This document shows, in pieces, positions 27,609 through 36,457 of a stretch of 64,000 nucleotides of DNA. The DNA is from Candidatus Kouleothrix ribensis (GTDB lineage: Bacteria; Chloroflexota; Chloroflexia; Chloroflexales; Roseiflexaceae). The stretch covers positions 1,984,001 through 2,048,000 of the forward strand of contig JADKGW010000001.1 in assembly GCA_016722075.1 (NCBI GenBank). The letters run 5' to 3'. A program made the translations under genes and the position numbers. Position 1 is the stretch's first letter; each line of letters starts with the position of its first letter. A model generated the notes under the pieces. The model had not been told where the DNA came from. It did not search any database and saw only the letters and a program-made list of their open reading frames with translations.

Positions 27609-28781
27609 ATGCCCCAACCAACCCACGCCGCCACAGCGGCACCAACAGAAAGCCAACGCGTGCCACGCCAACTGCCCGCACGCCGGCCCGAGCGATCCAC
27701 GCCGCCGGCGCCACGCTACGACTGTGAGGCCGATGTGCTCGAGGGCCTGGAAGACTTCGCGCGCGACGAGCTGAGCACACGCTTTGGCGGCCGGGTACGC
27801 CTGGGCGCCGAGCGGCCGGGCGCGCTGCGCTTCAGCTACACCGGCGACCTGCGCCAGCTGGCGGGGCTGCGCAGCGTGCTGGCGGTGTACCTGGTGCAGT
27901 GGCTCGACATCCCGCGCCCCAAGGCGCTGCTCGGCAACCAGCAGTTTGGCCTGATCGCCGGCCTGATCGCCGACGCGATCGGCCTGGCGCCGCCGGGTGC
28001 GTTCGCCTCGCTGCGCCTGAGCGCCGCCGGCCAGAGTTCGGCTGTGCTGATGCGCTTCAAGCAGCAGCTGGCCGATCGCTTCGGCCTGGCAATCGCCACC
28101 GATGAGGCCGACTTGCTGATCCGCCTGCGCCACGCCGCCGATGGCCAGGGCTGGGAGGTGCTGGTGCGCCTGACGCCGCGCCCGCTGGCCACGCGCGCCT
28201 GGCGCGTCTGCAACATGCCCGGCGCGCTTAACGCGACCCTGGCCCACGCGCTTGCGCGGTTGACCGAGCCCGACCCACGCGATACGCTGCTGAACCTGGC
28301 CTGCGGCTCGGGTACCCTGCTGATCGAGTGGCTCGCGTTATGTCGAGCGCGGCAGGCGATTGGCTGCGACACCGATGCGGCCGCGCTGGCGTGCGCGCGG
28401 CGCAACCTGGCGGCGGCCGGACTCGAGCGGCTAGTGCGGGTCGAGCAGTGGGATGCCACCGCGCTGCCGCTGGCCAGCGCCAGCATCGATGTGATTGTGG
28501 GCGACCTGCCATTTGGCCAACTGGTCGGTTCGCACCGCGAGAATGAGGTGCTGTATCCGCGCATGCTGGCCGAGGCGGCGCGCGTAGCGCGGCCAGGTGC
28601 GCGCATGGCCCTGCTGACGCACGAGGTGCGCTTGCTCGAGCAGGTTGCCGCGCGCTGCGCGGCGCACTGGGCTGTGCGCGAGGTCATTCGCGTGCGCAGC
28701 GGCGGCATGACCCCGCGCGCCGTGCTGTTCGAGCGGCTGGCGGCCACCCCTGCACCGCCGGGGCATGGCGGCACAGCCTAG
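27609..28781 (+). CDS. THUMP-type class I RNA methyltransferase
   Basis: About 390 residues. A THUMP-like N-terminal half (DCEADVLEGLEDFARDEL) is followed by a Rossmann methyltransferase with NLACGSGTLLIEWL (motif I, SAM), GCDTDAAALACARRNL (motif II) and VGDLPFGQLVG in the position of the NPPY-type motif, as in Trm14/RlmL-like N2-guanine methylases. The target (tRNA or rRNA) is unknown. If TACAAT at 27605-27610 is the -10 box, the in-frame GTG at 27660 would be the start instead. It converges with mnmG, whose stop lies 2 nt away. Confidence 0.8.
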   Translation: MPQPTHAATAAPTESQRVPRQLPARRPERSTPPAPRYDCEADVLEGLEDFARDELSTRFGGRVRLGAERPGALRFSYTGDLRQLAGLRSVLAVYLVQWLDIPRPKALLGNQQFGLIAGLIADAIGLAPPGAFASLRLSAAGQSSAVLMRFKQQLADRFGLAIATDEADLLIRLRHAADGQGWEVLVRLTPRPLATRAWRVCNMPGALNATLAHALARLTEPDPRDTLLNLACGSGTLLIEWLALCRARQAIGCDTDAAALACARRNLAAAGLERLVRVEQWDATALPLASASIDVIVGDLPFGQLVGSHRENEVLYPRMLAEAARVARPGARMALLTHEVRLLEQVAARCAAHWAVREVIRVRSGGMTPRAVLFERLAATPAPPGHGGTA

Positions 28782-28783
28782 AC

Positions 28784-30829
28784 TTACGGCTGCCCGCTGC
28801 GCGAGGGTATCGTCGATGCTTCGGCGGTATGCCGGCGCTCAAGCGCGATCAGCAGCACGGCGATATCGGCCGGGTTGATGCCGGCCAGTCGTGCGGCTTG
28901 GCCGAGCGTGGCCGGGCGGAACCGCTCGAGCACCTGGCGCGCCTCGTTGCGCAGCCCGCGCAGCGCCGCGTAGTCCAGGTCGGCCGGCAGGCGCCGCGTC
29001 TCCATCTTGCGCACACGCTCAACCTCGCGCTGCTGTTTGGCGAAGTAGCCGCCATACTTGGCCTGCACCTCGGCCTGCTCAACCACCGCGTCGCCGGCGG
29101 GGGGCAGGCCAAGCACGAGCTGAATCTGGGCGTAGCGCACCTCCGGCCGGCTCAGTAGCTGCTCGGCGGTCATGGCACTGCTGAGCGGCGCAACCCCCTG
29201 GGCAGCCAGGCCGGCGTTGATGGCGGCCGAAGGGAACACGCGGCGGCCACGCAGCTCGGCCAGCAGCGCCTCGGACTGCGCGCGCTTGAGGTCGACCGCC
29301 GCGACACGCGCGGGCGCGACCAGGCCCAGCTCGCCGGCCAGCGGTGTCAGGCGCAGGTCGGCATTATCGTGGCGTAGCAGCAGGCGGTGCTCAGCGCGCG
29401 AGGTAAACATCCGGTACGGCTCGTGGATCTGCTTGGTCACCAGGTCGTCGATCAACACGCCAATATACGCCTGATCACGCCCCAGGATCACCGGCGGGCG
29501 ACCTTGCACGCGCCGTGCCGCGTTCATGCCCGCGACCACGCCCTGGGCGGCGGCTTCTTCATAGCCGGTGGTGCCATTGATCTGGCCGGCCAGGAACAGG
29601 CCAGGCAGGCGCTTGGCGCCCAGGTCGGGCGCAATCTCGCCGCTTGCCACCGCATCATACTCAATCGCATAGCCCACGCGCACGATCTCGGCATTGCGCA
29701 GTGCCGGGATGGCCCGCAGCATCTGCCACTGCACCTCCTCGGGCAGCGAGGTATTGCACCCCTGCACATATACCTCCGCAGTGGCCCAGCCCTCGGGTTC
29801 GAGGAACATGCCGTGGCGCTCCTTCTCGGCGAAACGCACAACCTTATCCTCAATGCTCGGGCAGTAGCGCGGGCCGACGCCCTCGATCACACCGCTGAAC
29901 AGCGGCGCGCGGTCGATATTCGCTCGCACGATCGCGTGGAACTCGGGCGTGGTGTAGACCTGGTAGCACGGCAGTTGTGGCCGCCAGCCGTCTAGCTGCG
30001 CATGCGGGTAGACCGGGGCAGGTGGCGTGTGCCGAAGCCAGCTACCAACAGCCGAGAGCCGAGCGACACTAGCGTGGTTCTGGGCGCCTGGCTCCTGGTT
30101 CTCGCCATTGTAGTAGTGCCCGAACCACAGTGGCGTAGCGCTGCCGGGCTGCGGCTCGGTCAGGCCGAAATCGATCGTGCGTGCGTCGATCCGTGGCGGC
30201 GTACCCGTCTTGAGCCGCACCAGCGGGAAGCCCAGCGCCGCCAGATCCTGGCCGAGTGCTAAGGCCGGGGCCTCGCCGGCACGCCCGGCGCCCCAGATCG
30301 CCGCGCCGGTGATCGCCCGGCCACGCAGGAACGTGCCGGTGGTCAGCACCAGCGTGCGGCCGTGGTAGGCCCGGCCGGTGTGCGTGACGACGGAGAACCG
30401 AGCAGTGTCATCGGCGGTTCCGGGTTCTTGGTTCTGAGCTCTTGGAATGATCCGCTCGACCATGGCCTGCTTGAGATCGAGGTTAGGGATGCGCTCGAGC
30501 GCCTCTTTGAGCACCTTGGCATACAGCCGCTTATCGCACTGCGCGCGCAGCGCCTGCACAGCCGGGCCTTTGCTCTCGTTCAGCCGCCGGATCTGGATGA
30601 ACGTCGCGTCGGTGACACGCGCGATCAGCCCGCCCAGCGCGTCGATCTCGCGCACAATATGGCCCTTGGCCGGCCCGCCGATCGACGGGTTGCACGACAT
30701 ATGGCCGAGCTTGTCGAGGTCGATCGTCAACAGCAGCGTGCGGCAGCCCATGCGCGCGGCGGCGGCGGCAGCCTCGCAGCCGGCGTGGCCTGCGCCCACC
30801 ACGATCACATCGTAGATCTGTGTGTCCAT
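28784..30829 (-). CDS. mnmG: tRNA uridine 5-carboxymethylaminomethyl modification enzyme MnmG/GidA
   Basis: FAD protein that with MnmE modifies wobble uridine-34 of tRNAs. VVGAGHAGCEAAAAAARMG (FAD), SCNPSIGGPAKGH, RPGYAIEYD-like VGYAIEYDAV and GLFLAGQINGTTGYEEAAAQG are diagnostic. It is 681 residues against a usual 620-640. The extra length includes two inserts, near residues 130-145 and 240-270, that both contain NQEPG and look like in-frame insertion of a repeated DNA word (GGTTCT(T/C)GG-type). The enzyme core appears intact. Confidence 0.95.
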   Translation of the reverse strand: MDTQIYDVIVVGAGHAGCEAAAAAARMGCRTLLLTIDLDKLGHMSCNPSIGGPAKGHIVREIDALGGLIARVTDATFIQIRRLNESKGPAVQALRAQCDKRLYAKVLKEALERIPNLDLKQAMVERIIPRAQNQEPGTADDTARFSVVTHTGRAYHGRTLVLTTGTFLRGRAITGAAIWGAGRAGEAPALALGQDLAALGFPLVRLKTGTPPRIDARTIDFGLTEPQPGSATPLWFGHYYNGENQEPGAQNHASVARLSAVGSWLRHTPPAPVYPHAQLDGWRPQLPCYQVYTTPEFHAIVRANIDRAPLFSGVIEGVGPRYCPSIEDKVVRFAEKERHGMFLEPEGWATAEVYVQGCNTSLPEEVQWQMLRAIPALRNAEIVRVGYAIEYDAVASGEIAPDLGAKRLPGLFLAGQINGTTGYEEAAAQGVVAGMNAARRVQGRPPVILGRDQAYIGVLIDDLVTKQIHEPYRMFTSRAEHRLLLRHDNADLRLTPLAGELGLVAPARVAAVDLKRAQSEALLAELRGRRVFPSAAINAGLAAQGVAPLSSAMTAEQLLSRPEVRYAQIQLVLGLPPAGDAVVEQAEVQAKYGGYFAKQQREVERVRKMETRRLPADLDYAALRGLRNEARQVLERFRPATLGQAARLAGINPADIAVLLIALERRHTAEASTIPSRSGQP

Positions 30830-30879
30830 AGCCCAGATTATACCATCGCCGGGGGGCCAGCTGGTAGCTGCGTAGCTGC

Positions 30880-32236
30880 CATGGCGGTTGCAAAGTCCGC
30901 TGCCGACTCAAGCAGCAGCATAGCCGACCATACGTGACACCTTTCTTGGTATGATGGGGATGCCAATCACACCATCACCCAGAAAGGTGTCGCATGAACT
31001 ATAGCACACTGCCGTTCACCCTCGTCGCACCTGACGAGACCTACTTGCTCGATGTCGGCGCGCTGTATACACAGGCCCAGACCCTAGTTGATCATCGTAA
31101 GGCGCGTGGTCGCCAGTATCCGCTGGCCTTGATTGTTACAGTCGCCGTGCTTGCCAAACTTGCTGGCTATACGCACGTCGAGGATATTGCCGATTGGGCC
31201 AAGCTACGCTGCCAGGAATTGCACGTCCTGTTTGCCTCCAAGTGGGCACGCATGCCGCATCACACGACCTGGAGCCGTATCCTCGGTCGCGCAGTCGATA
31301 TCCCAGCCTTAGAACAGCTCGTCAGCCGCCTGCTGACACCGCCCGCCGTGGGCGAGGTCCCCGAGCGCTGTAGCATCGCGGTCGCCTTGGACGGAAAGAC
31401 CATTCGTGGCACGATTCCGCGTGGCCAGAGTCATGGTGGCGTGCATCTCCTGGCGGCGTATGTGCCGCGTCGCGGGGCCGTGCTTGCGCAAATCGCGGTT
31501 GCGACCAAGGAAAATGAAATCGTTGCCGCGCCAACCGTGCTGACACAATTGGACGTGACTGGCGTACTCCTGAGCGGTGATGCGATGTTTACGCAGCGCG
31601 CATTAAGCATCCAGATTGTCGAAGCAGGTGGCGATTATCTGTGGATGGTGCAGGACAACCAGCCGACCTTGCGCGACGAGATTGAGTTGCTCTTTGCACC
31701 CGAGTATGTCCAGGCCGGCTGGTCGGCACCAGCCGTGGATTTCACGACGGCGCAGACGATTGAGTGTGGGCATGGCCGGATCGAGGAGCGACGGTTGACC
31801 GCGAGTAGTTTGCTCGCAGAGTACAGCGATTGGCCGTATCTGGCGCAAGTGTTCAAACTGGAATACCGCACGACCGAGCTGTGCAGTGGGAGAATAACGA
31901 CGACGGTGCGCTATGGCGTGACCAGCGCGCCGCAGCAGGTGGTCGATGCGCGTGGCTTGTTGACAGCGGTGCGAGGGCATTGGGGGATCGAAACCGGCCT
32001 GCATAGCCGGCGCGATGGCAGCTTCGACGAAGACGGCATGCGCACGCGCACTAGTCAGGCGCCGCATGTGTTAGCGACGCTGAACAATCTGGCGCTAGGC
32101 ATATTGGGCGGACACGGGATTAGGAATGTAGCGGAGGCCCAGCGCGCACTCGCCTATCATATTGATCGGTTTCTGCAGCAGGTGGTTGCGAAGCAGCAAG
32201 CACACGTTCCTCCGAGCTGACTTTGCAACCGCCATG
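30880..32236. mobile_element. ISAs1-type insertion sequence with 10-bp target duplication
   Basis: The inverted ends are CATGGCGGTTGCAAAGTC (30880-30897) and GACTTTGCAACCGCCATG (32219-32236), perfect over 18 bp. GCGTAGCTGC flanks both sides (30870-30879 and 32237-32246), a 10-bp target-site duplication. Length 1357 bp. It holds one intact transposase and landed 18 bp upstream of the tRNA-His promoter, leaving that promoter intact. The clean repeats point to a recent, possibly active insertion. Confidence 0.95.
30994..32220 (+). CDS. ISAs1-family DDE transposase
   Basis: A 408-residue IS4-superfamily transposase. IAVALDGKTIRGTI (first Asp), VLLSGDAMFTQRALS (second Asp) and RGHWGIETGLHSRRD (the W-x-IE-x-LH signature with the catalytic Glu) are all present. 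The N-terminal ALIVTVAVLAKLAGYTHVEDIADWA is typical of the ISAs1 group. It is the sole gene of the flanking element and appears complete. Confidence 0.93.
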   Translation: MNYSTLPFTLVAPDETYLLDVGALYTQAQTLVDHRKARGRQYPLALIVTVAVLAKLAGYTHVEDIADWAKLRCQELHVLFASKWARMPHHTTWSRILGRAVDIPALEQLVSRLLTPPAVGEVPERCSIAVALDGKTIRGTIPRGQSHGGVHLLAAYVPRRGAVLAQIAVATKENEIVAAPTVLTQLDVTGVLLSGDAMFTQRALSIQIVEAGGDYLWMVQDNQPTLRDEIELLFAPEYVQAGWSAPAVDFTTAQTIECGHGRIEERRLTASSLLAEYSDWPYLAQVFKLEYRTTELCSGRITTTVRYGVTSAPQQVVDARGLLTAVRGHWGIETGLHSRRDGSFDEDGMRTRTSQAPHVLATLNNLALGILGGHGIRNVAEAQRALAYHIDRFLQQVVAKQQAHVPPS

Positions 32237-32254
32237 GCGTAGCTGCGCCACGAT

Positions 32255-32283
32255 TTGACGTTCCCAAACGCCTATGCTATACT
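32255..32283 (+). promoter_or_regulatory. Sigma-70-type promoter of tRNA-His
   Basis: TTGACG at 32255-32260 and TATACT at 32278-32283 are separated by 17 bp, close to consensus. Transcription would start around 32290, a dozen bases before the tRNA. The ISAs1-type target duplication ends 8 bp upstream of the -35 box. Confidence 0.75.
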
Positions 32284-32302
32284 TTTTCGGCACTAGAGCG
32301 TG

Positions 32303-32377
32303 GTGCCCGTAGCTCAATGGCAGAGCGCCTGACTGTGGCTCAGGAGGTTGCGGGTTCGAAACCCGTCGGGCACCCCA
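32303..32377 (+). tRNA. tRNA-His (anticodon GTG)
   Basis: The acceptor stem GTGCCCG (32303-32309) pairs with CGGGCAC (32367-32373), with G at 32302 as the extra G-1 typical of tRNA-His. The anticodon loop is CTGTGGC with GTG. The T arm is CGGGTTCGAAACCCG. A discriminator C at 32374 is followed by an encoded CCA. The cloverleaf is complete. It sits between the ISAs1-type element and a clipped YdeI-type gene. Confidence 0.97.
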
Positions 32378-32387
32378 TGCATCAGGA

Positions 32388-32433
32388 CGCCTTAGAGTAG
32401 TTTTGATACTATCTCTGAGGCTTCTATTTTTTA
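32388..32433 (+). terminator. Intrinsic terminator of tRNA-His
   Basis: GCCTTAGAG and CTCTGAGGC (one G-U pair) form a stem around an AT-rich loop, and the right arm is followed by TTCTATTTTTT. This is the expected form of an intrinsic terminator, about 15 nt after the tRNA 3' end. Confidence 0.75.
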
Positions 32434-32448
32434 ACCTCTGTACAAACA

Positions 32449-32547
32449 TCACTGTCCAAGTTGTTCAGCCTTTTCGATAAGCCTTAACCCAATCTCAGCT
32501 TCGGATAGCTTGTAGTGTTCAGGTTGCTTTTCCTCTTGATCATTCAT
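32449..32547 (-). CDS. Possible 32-residue small protein
   Basis: A short frame reading MNDQEEKQPEHYKLSEAEIG and ending AEQLGQ, acidic and helical in character. No family is recognised and the upstream GAG-rich stretch is only a weak ribosome site. It faces the YdeI-type gene and overlaps its unexplained 5' region. It may be real or chance; composition is plausible for a coding peptide. Confidence 0.25.
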   Translation of the reverse strand: MNDQEEKQPEHYKLSEAEIGLRLIEKAEQLGQ

Positions 32548-32579
32548 GCTATTCTCGTTTTCAAGAAGCGGCTAATGCG

Positions 32580-33206
32580 CTGCTATCGCTATTCATTAAC
32601 CGCCAAGTCCTAGCCATACCAGCAGCATTCGAGGCCTGGCTGGAGGAACACCACGCCTCGGCCAGGGAGCTGTGGGTCGGCTACTATAAGAAGGATTCTG
32701 GCCAGCCCAGCCTCACCTGGCCCGAGTCAGTCGATGAAGCGCTCTGCTTTGGCTGGATTGATGGGCTGCGGAAGACGATCGACGCGCAGCGCGATCGCAT
32801 CCGCTTCACACCGCGCAAGCCCGGCAGCACCTGGAGCGCGCTCAACGTCGCGCGGGTCGCGGCGCTCACCGCCGAGGGGCGCATGCGCCCGGCCGGGCTG
32901 GCGGCGTTTGCGCGGCGCCGCGACGACCGCACGGCAATCTACGCGCACGAGCAGCGGCACGCAGCAACGCTCGACGAAGAGACCGAAGCTCAGTTCCGGG
33001 CCAACCCGGCCGCTTGGGCCTTTTTCACCGCACACCCACCCTCGTATCGCCAAGCCGCGATCCGCTGGGTGATGAGCGCGAAGCAGGCGGAGACGCGCCA
33101 GCGCCGGCTGGAGACCCTGATCGCCGACTCGGCGGCTGGGCGGTGTCAAGAACGGGGGAACATGTCCCCAAATCACCGATTTGCCATGTCCCCCGTTCAC
33201 CATTGA
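32580..33206 (+). pseudogene. YdeI/OmpD-associated family protein, both ends altered
   Basis: The body is a clear YdeI-type (bacteriocin-protection-like) protein: FEAWLEEHHASARELWVGYY, ESVDEALCFGWIDGLRK, IRFTPRKPGSTWSALN and RRLETLIADSAAGR. The in-frame stretch back to the TAA at 32478 contains no ATG, GTG or TTG; only CTG at 32580 is possible, so the original start is probably lost. The last 20 residues (CQERGNMSPNHRF...) are encoded by the left end of the IS21-type element at 33144, so the original stop has been replaced. It may still be expressed but is marked as broken. Confidence 0.7.
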
Positions 33207-33229
33207 TCATGTCCGCTGTCCACGCTCCC

Positions 33230-34021
33230 CTAATTCCGCTCGACTGGCTCCTCCTTTCGACTCTCCCCCTCGTTGGGTGGGCGACCCAGGATGCCTGCGC
33301 GACGCTTCTCTTTCAGCCGGTAGCTCTCACCCTTGATATTGAGCGTTGTCGCGTGGTGCAACAAGCGGTCGAGGATCGCCGTCGCCAACACCTGGTCGTT
33401 GAACACCTCCCCCCAGTCCACGAAGCCTTTATTGCTCGTTACAATCAGGCTTGCGCGCTCGTAGCGCCGCACCACTAACCGAAAGAACAGGCTGGCTTCC
33501 TCGCGGGACAGGGGCAAGTAGCCGAGTTCGTCCAGGATCAGCACCTTGGGGTAGCTCAGTTGCTGTAACGCCCGCGCCAGCCGGTTCTCGTGCTTGGCCC
33601 GTACGAGTCGCGTCATCAAGCCTTCCAACGTCAGGAACAGTACCGAATACCCTGCTTCCACCGCCTTCACGCCCAACCCGATCGCGAGGTGGGTTTTCCC
33701 AACCCCCGGTGGACCAAGCAACACAATATTCTGCCCGCGTTCCACGAAACTCAGTCCCGCGAGTTCGCGTACCTGGCGCCGATCGACGCTCGGTTGGAAC
33801 TCGTACTCATATTGATCCAGTGTTTTGACCCATGGGAAGCGCGCTTGCCGCAAGCGTGCCTCAATCCCACGGATCTGCCGCCCCTGCCACTCCGTCACCA
33901 GCGCCGCCGTCAGAAAGCTCGTGTAGTCGAGCTCGCGGGCCGCCGCCTGCTCGCAGACCGCGTCGAGCTGTGGCTCAAGATACTCCAGCTTCAGTTTCTC
34001 GAGCAGGGCGGTTAGTTCCAT
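33230..34021 (-). CDS. istB: IS21-family transposition helper ATPase IstB
   Basis: A 263-residue AAA+ protein that assists IstA in target selection. LLGPPGVGKTHLAIGLGVKA is the Walker A, VLILDELGYLPLS the Walker B, and LIVTSNKGFVDWGEVF the sensor region typical of IstB. The start ATG at 34021 overlaps the istA end by 10 nt, so translation is coupled. Longer upstream readings lie inside istA. Confidence 0.95.
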   Translation of the reverse strand: MELTALLEKLKLEYLEPQLDAVCEQAAARELDYTSFLTAALVTEWQGRQIRGIEARLRQARFPWVKTLDQYEYEFQPSVDRRQVRELAGLSFVERGQNIVLLGPPGVGKTHLAIGLGVKAVEAGYSVLFLTLEGLMTRLVRAKHENRLARALQQLSYPKVLILDELGYLPLSREEASLFFRLVVRRYERASLIVTSNKGFVDWGEVFNDQVLATAILDRLLHHATTLNIKGESYRLKEKRRAGILGRPPNEGESRKEEPVERN

Positions 34022-35196
34022 TGCCCGACCTCCTCGTAGACCGCGAGCGGGCGCTGCTCGACCGCCAGTGCGGCCTGCCACAGCACGGTATGATGCTCCG
34101 GCACGGTCACCCAGCCGGCGCTGGCGGCTTGAAGGTAATGGGTTGCGATCAGGTGGTCGTCCTGATAGACCCGCACGCCGTCGTCGAGGCCGATCCGCAC
34201 GACCACGACCTGATTGACGAGCGCGGCTGGGACACTGTACCGATTGCCGCGTACCTCGATATAGCTGTCCCAACTTACCCGTCGTAGCTCACGATAGGAC
34301 GTGTCATAGGGCTGTGGCGGGAGGGGGCGGAGCGCGGGCGCTTCCCGCGCAAAGCGCTCCGCGACCACCTCTTTCAGGGTGCCATGACAGCGCTGGTCGG
34401 CCTCGCTCGTGAGCCAGTCTTCGAGCTGCTGATTGAGGTGCGCCCAGCTCTCGAAGGCGCGATAGCGCACGAAGAAGTGTTGCTTGAGATAGCCGACCAT
34501 GCGCTCGTCCTTGCCGTTGGTGCGTGCGCGAAAAGGCCGACAGGCGCGCGGCGTAAAGCCGTAATGCGTGGCCAGATCAAGAAAGCGCGCATTGAACTGG
34601 ACGTGCCCGCCCGCGCGATGCTGGACGACGGCGGCTTTCTGGTTGTCGAGCAGCACCTCCTGGGGCACACCGCCGAAGTAGCTGAAGCTACGGATGAGCC
34701 CTTCGTAGGTGTGTTCGGCGTCCAGACTGTCGGTCGCCCAGACGTGAAAGCGCCGCGAATAGCCGAGTTGATTGACGATGAAGTAGACCTTGGTGGGCTG
34801 ACCCGCCAGGGTGGTCATGATCTCGCCCCAATCACTCTGCAGTTGTTGCCCGGAGGCAGTTTCAAAGCGGACGGTAGTGCGGCTGGGACGCAGGGCGCGC
34901 TTGGGCGTGATATAGGCGCGCAGGATGGAGATACCACCAGCATAGCCTTGGGCTTCAATCTCGCGCAGGATGACGACGGCATTCCAAACGCCCTCAGTCA
35001 GCAGTCGATCGACCGTCGTCTTGAACGGATCCAACTTGCTGGTGCGCGGCTTGGGCGCGGGGCTCGGCGGCCCCCCGCGTTTGAGCGCACGAGCGACGGT
35101 CTTGGGATGGACACCGAGTTCGGCGGCGATATCGGTGAGATAAACACCGCGCTTGGCCAGGGCTTGGATCACCATGAAGTCCTCCTTTCGCAGCAT
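34012..35196 (-). CDS. istA: IS21-family transposase IstA
   Basis: A 394-residue transposase with an N-terminal helix-turn-helix (GVYLTDIAAELGVHPKTVARAL) and an RNase H-fold core: GQQLQSDWGEI (first Asp), VPQEVLLDNQKAAV (second Asp) and TNGKDERMVGYLKQHFF (Glu). The C-terminal beta-barrel-like region includes RRVSWDSYIEVRGNRYSVP. The frame is complete and pairs with istB, so the element may be functional apart from doubts about its target duplication. Confidence 0.95.
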   Translation of the reverse strand: MLRKEDFMVIQALAKRGVYLTDIAAELGVHPKTVARALKRGGPPSPAPKPRTSKLDPFKTTVDRLLTEGVWNAVVILREIEAQGYAGGISILRAYITPKRALRPSRTTVRFETASGQQLQSDWGEIMTTLAGQPTKVYFIVNQLGYSRRFHVWATDSLDAEHTYEGLIRSFSYFGGVPQEVLLDNQKAAVVQHRAGGHVQFNARFLDLATHYGFTPRACRPFRARTNGKDERMVGYLKQHFFVRYRAFESWAHLNQQLEDWLTSEADQRCHGTLKEVVAERFAREAPALRPLPPQPYDTSYRELRRVSWDSYIEVRGNRYSVPAALVNQVVVVRIGLDDGVRVYQDDHLIATHYLQAASAGWVTVPEHHTVLWQAALAVEQRPLAVYEEVGQWN

Positions 35197-35424
35197 GGGA
35201 TGCCTGCTTGTGCAACAGTACAGGAGACATCCTAGCTGATGAACCGGGGACGTTCCATTTCGGTGATTTCAGGACTTATACCACCGTTCCTGACATCATA
35301 CGGGATCATCCAAGGTCAGAACGCAGAACGCAGAACGCAGAGCGGCAGCCCGTCGTGATGCAGCACCGCGAGCGCCAGCCCAATCGAATCGGTCGGGATT
35401 GATTTGCCGCCCGGTTCCAGCAGC

Positions 35425-35778
35425 TTAGCGGCGACGCCGCATGACCGGCAGGTGGCGGGGCGCAACGGAGCGGGTGACGATCAGGAACGCCGGGCGCCGC
35501 AGCTGGCGGCCGAGCGCATAGCCCCAGGCCAGCGGCGTGCGGCCGCACAGCTTCAGCTCGACCAGCGCAGCGACTAGGCTGGCCGGGACCAGCACGATTC
35601 CGGCCAGCAGCGCCCACGAGATCACCGTCAGGCTCGCGAAGCCGCCCCAAATCAGCACTGCCATCAGCAGCAAGGTGCCGGCACGGGCCGGGAGCCGGAT
35701 GGCTCGCCCGGGGATGTGGCGGATGGTGACGGTGGGACGAACTCGCAGGCCCGTCGGAACCTCGTGGACAAGACTCAT
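35425..35778 (-). CDS. Small two-helix membrane protein
   Basis: A 117-residue protein with RHIPGRAIRLPARAG before one hydrophobic stretch (about 36-58), a second at about 60-75, and a very basic tail ending MRRRR. GGAGG 10 nt before the ATG supports the start. With the adjacent broken small membrane gene it resembles the small inner-membrane components of conjugation-type secretion gene sets, but the similarity is only in size and topology. It could be a leftover of an integrated element cut by the IS21-type insertion. Confidence 0.5.
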   Translation of the reverse strand: MSLVHEVPTGLRVRPTVTIRHIPGRAIRLPARAGTLLLMAVLIWGGFASLTVISWALLAGIVLVPASLVAALVELKLCGRTPLAWGYALGRQLRRPAFLIVTRSVAPRHLPVMRRRR

Positions 35779-35799
35779 CGGTAATGACCTCCGTGCGCT

Positions 35800-36028
35800 T
35801 CAGGCCGCGCCGATGAAGAAGCCGATGATCTGAGGCGACGACGGCCACCAGGCCCACCCCGAGGGCCTTGAACAGGGCGGCGAACCAGGAGAACCGGTCC
35901 GGGTTCTGGGTCCAGTTCTCATAGATGCTCCAGACCAGGATGATCGCAGCGATCGTGGCGACCGCCGCCGTCGCCCAGGTCGGCACCGGGGTGAGGAGCG
36001 CGTTCAGGTCGGGTAATCCAGTCCACAT
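35800..36028 (-). pseudogene. Small membrane protein with one frameshift
   Basis: It starts MWTGLPDLNALLTPVPTWA at 36028 after an AGGAGG-type ribosome site, followed by a helix (AAVATIAAIILVWSIYENW), WFAALFKALGVGLVAVVA and, after a one-base slip, IIGFFIGAA and a stop at 35800-35802. The total span (229 nt) is one base too long, so either the gene is frameshifted or the sequence has an error. The stop lies 22 nt upstream of the next small membrane gene, an operon-like spacing. Confidence 0.55.
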
Positions 36029-36457
36029 GGCGAGCAGGTACCTCCTTCCGTGACGATGTACGTGGAACGATGGACGAGTCCAGGGCAACCGGCGCGATAC
36101 CGCCGAGCTGACCTGTCCGGCGCTATCCCTGGGCGACGAGACGAACAAACCGACAGGAACCGCCGTGGGCTTGCAGGCGCTGCTACTCCATAGGCACCAC
36201 CTCCTTCGTCGTGGACCAGGGCTCAGCGAGTGCTGATAGATTCAGTGTAGAGCGAGGGAGCGGGCAGAGCATCAGTAGGAGGTGAGGAAGTCGGGAGGAG
36301 AGGGGAAAGACTGGTGCGAGGACAGGTAAGACAAGAGAGGATGAATACGATGCACTAGGATAACGCGCTGTGTTACTTACCGCCTTCAAGTAGCTCTTAG
36401 CCGAAGTGGCTAAGAGCCAATTTTACACAGACCGTATGGACGACCTGTCAGTCGGCG
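36029..36457. other. Gene-poor spacer with a hairpin
   Basis: No credible gene. GCTCTTAGCC (36393-36402) and GGCTAAGAGC (36408-36417) form a perfect 10-bp stem with loop GAAGT, 41 nt beyond the stop of the giant minus-strand gene. On the plus strand it is followed by CAATTTTAC. It may end the minus-strand transcript. The 36250-36350 stretch is purine-rich (GAG/GGA repeats). Confidence 0.5.

Larger units (their letters stand above)
33144..35295. mobile_element. IS21-family insertion sequence, about 2.15 kb
   Basis: Long imperfect inverted ends begin TGTCAAGAACGGGGGAACAT at 33144 and, on the minus strand from 35295, TGTCAGGAACGGTGGTATAA. Similarity continues about 75 bp inward (shared AAATCACCGA, GTCCCC and GATGTC words), as expected for the multiple end repeats of IS21 elements. 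It contains overlapping istA and istB on the minus strand. I see no convincing target duplication, so one end may have been rearranged. Confidence 0.88.

Noticed and set aside
36183..36389. 68-residue minus-strand frame in the purine-rich spacer
   Set aside because: Serine/leucine/proline low-complexity translation with no ribosome site or homology.
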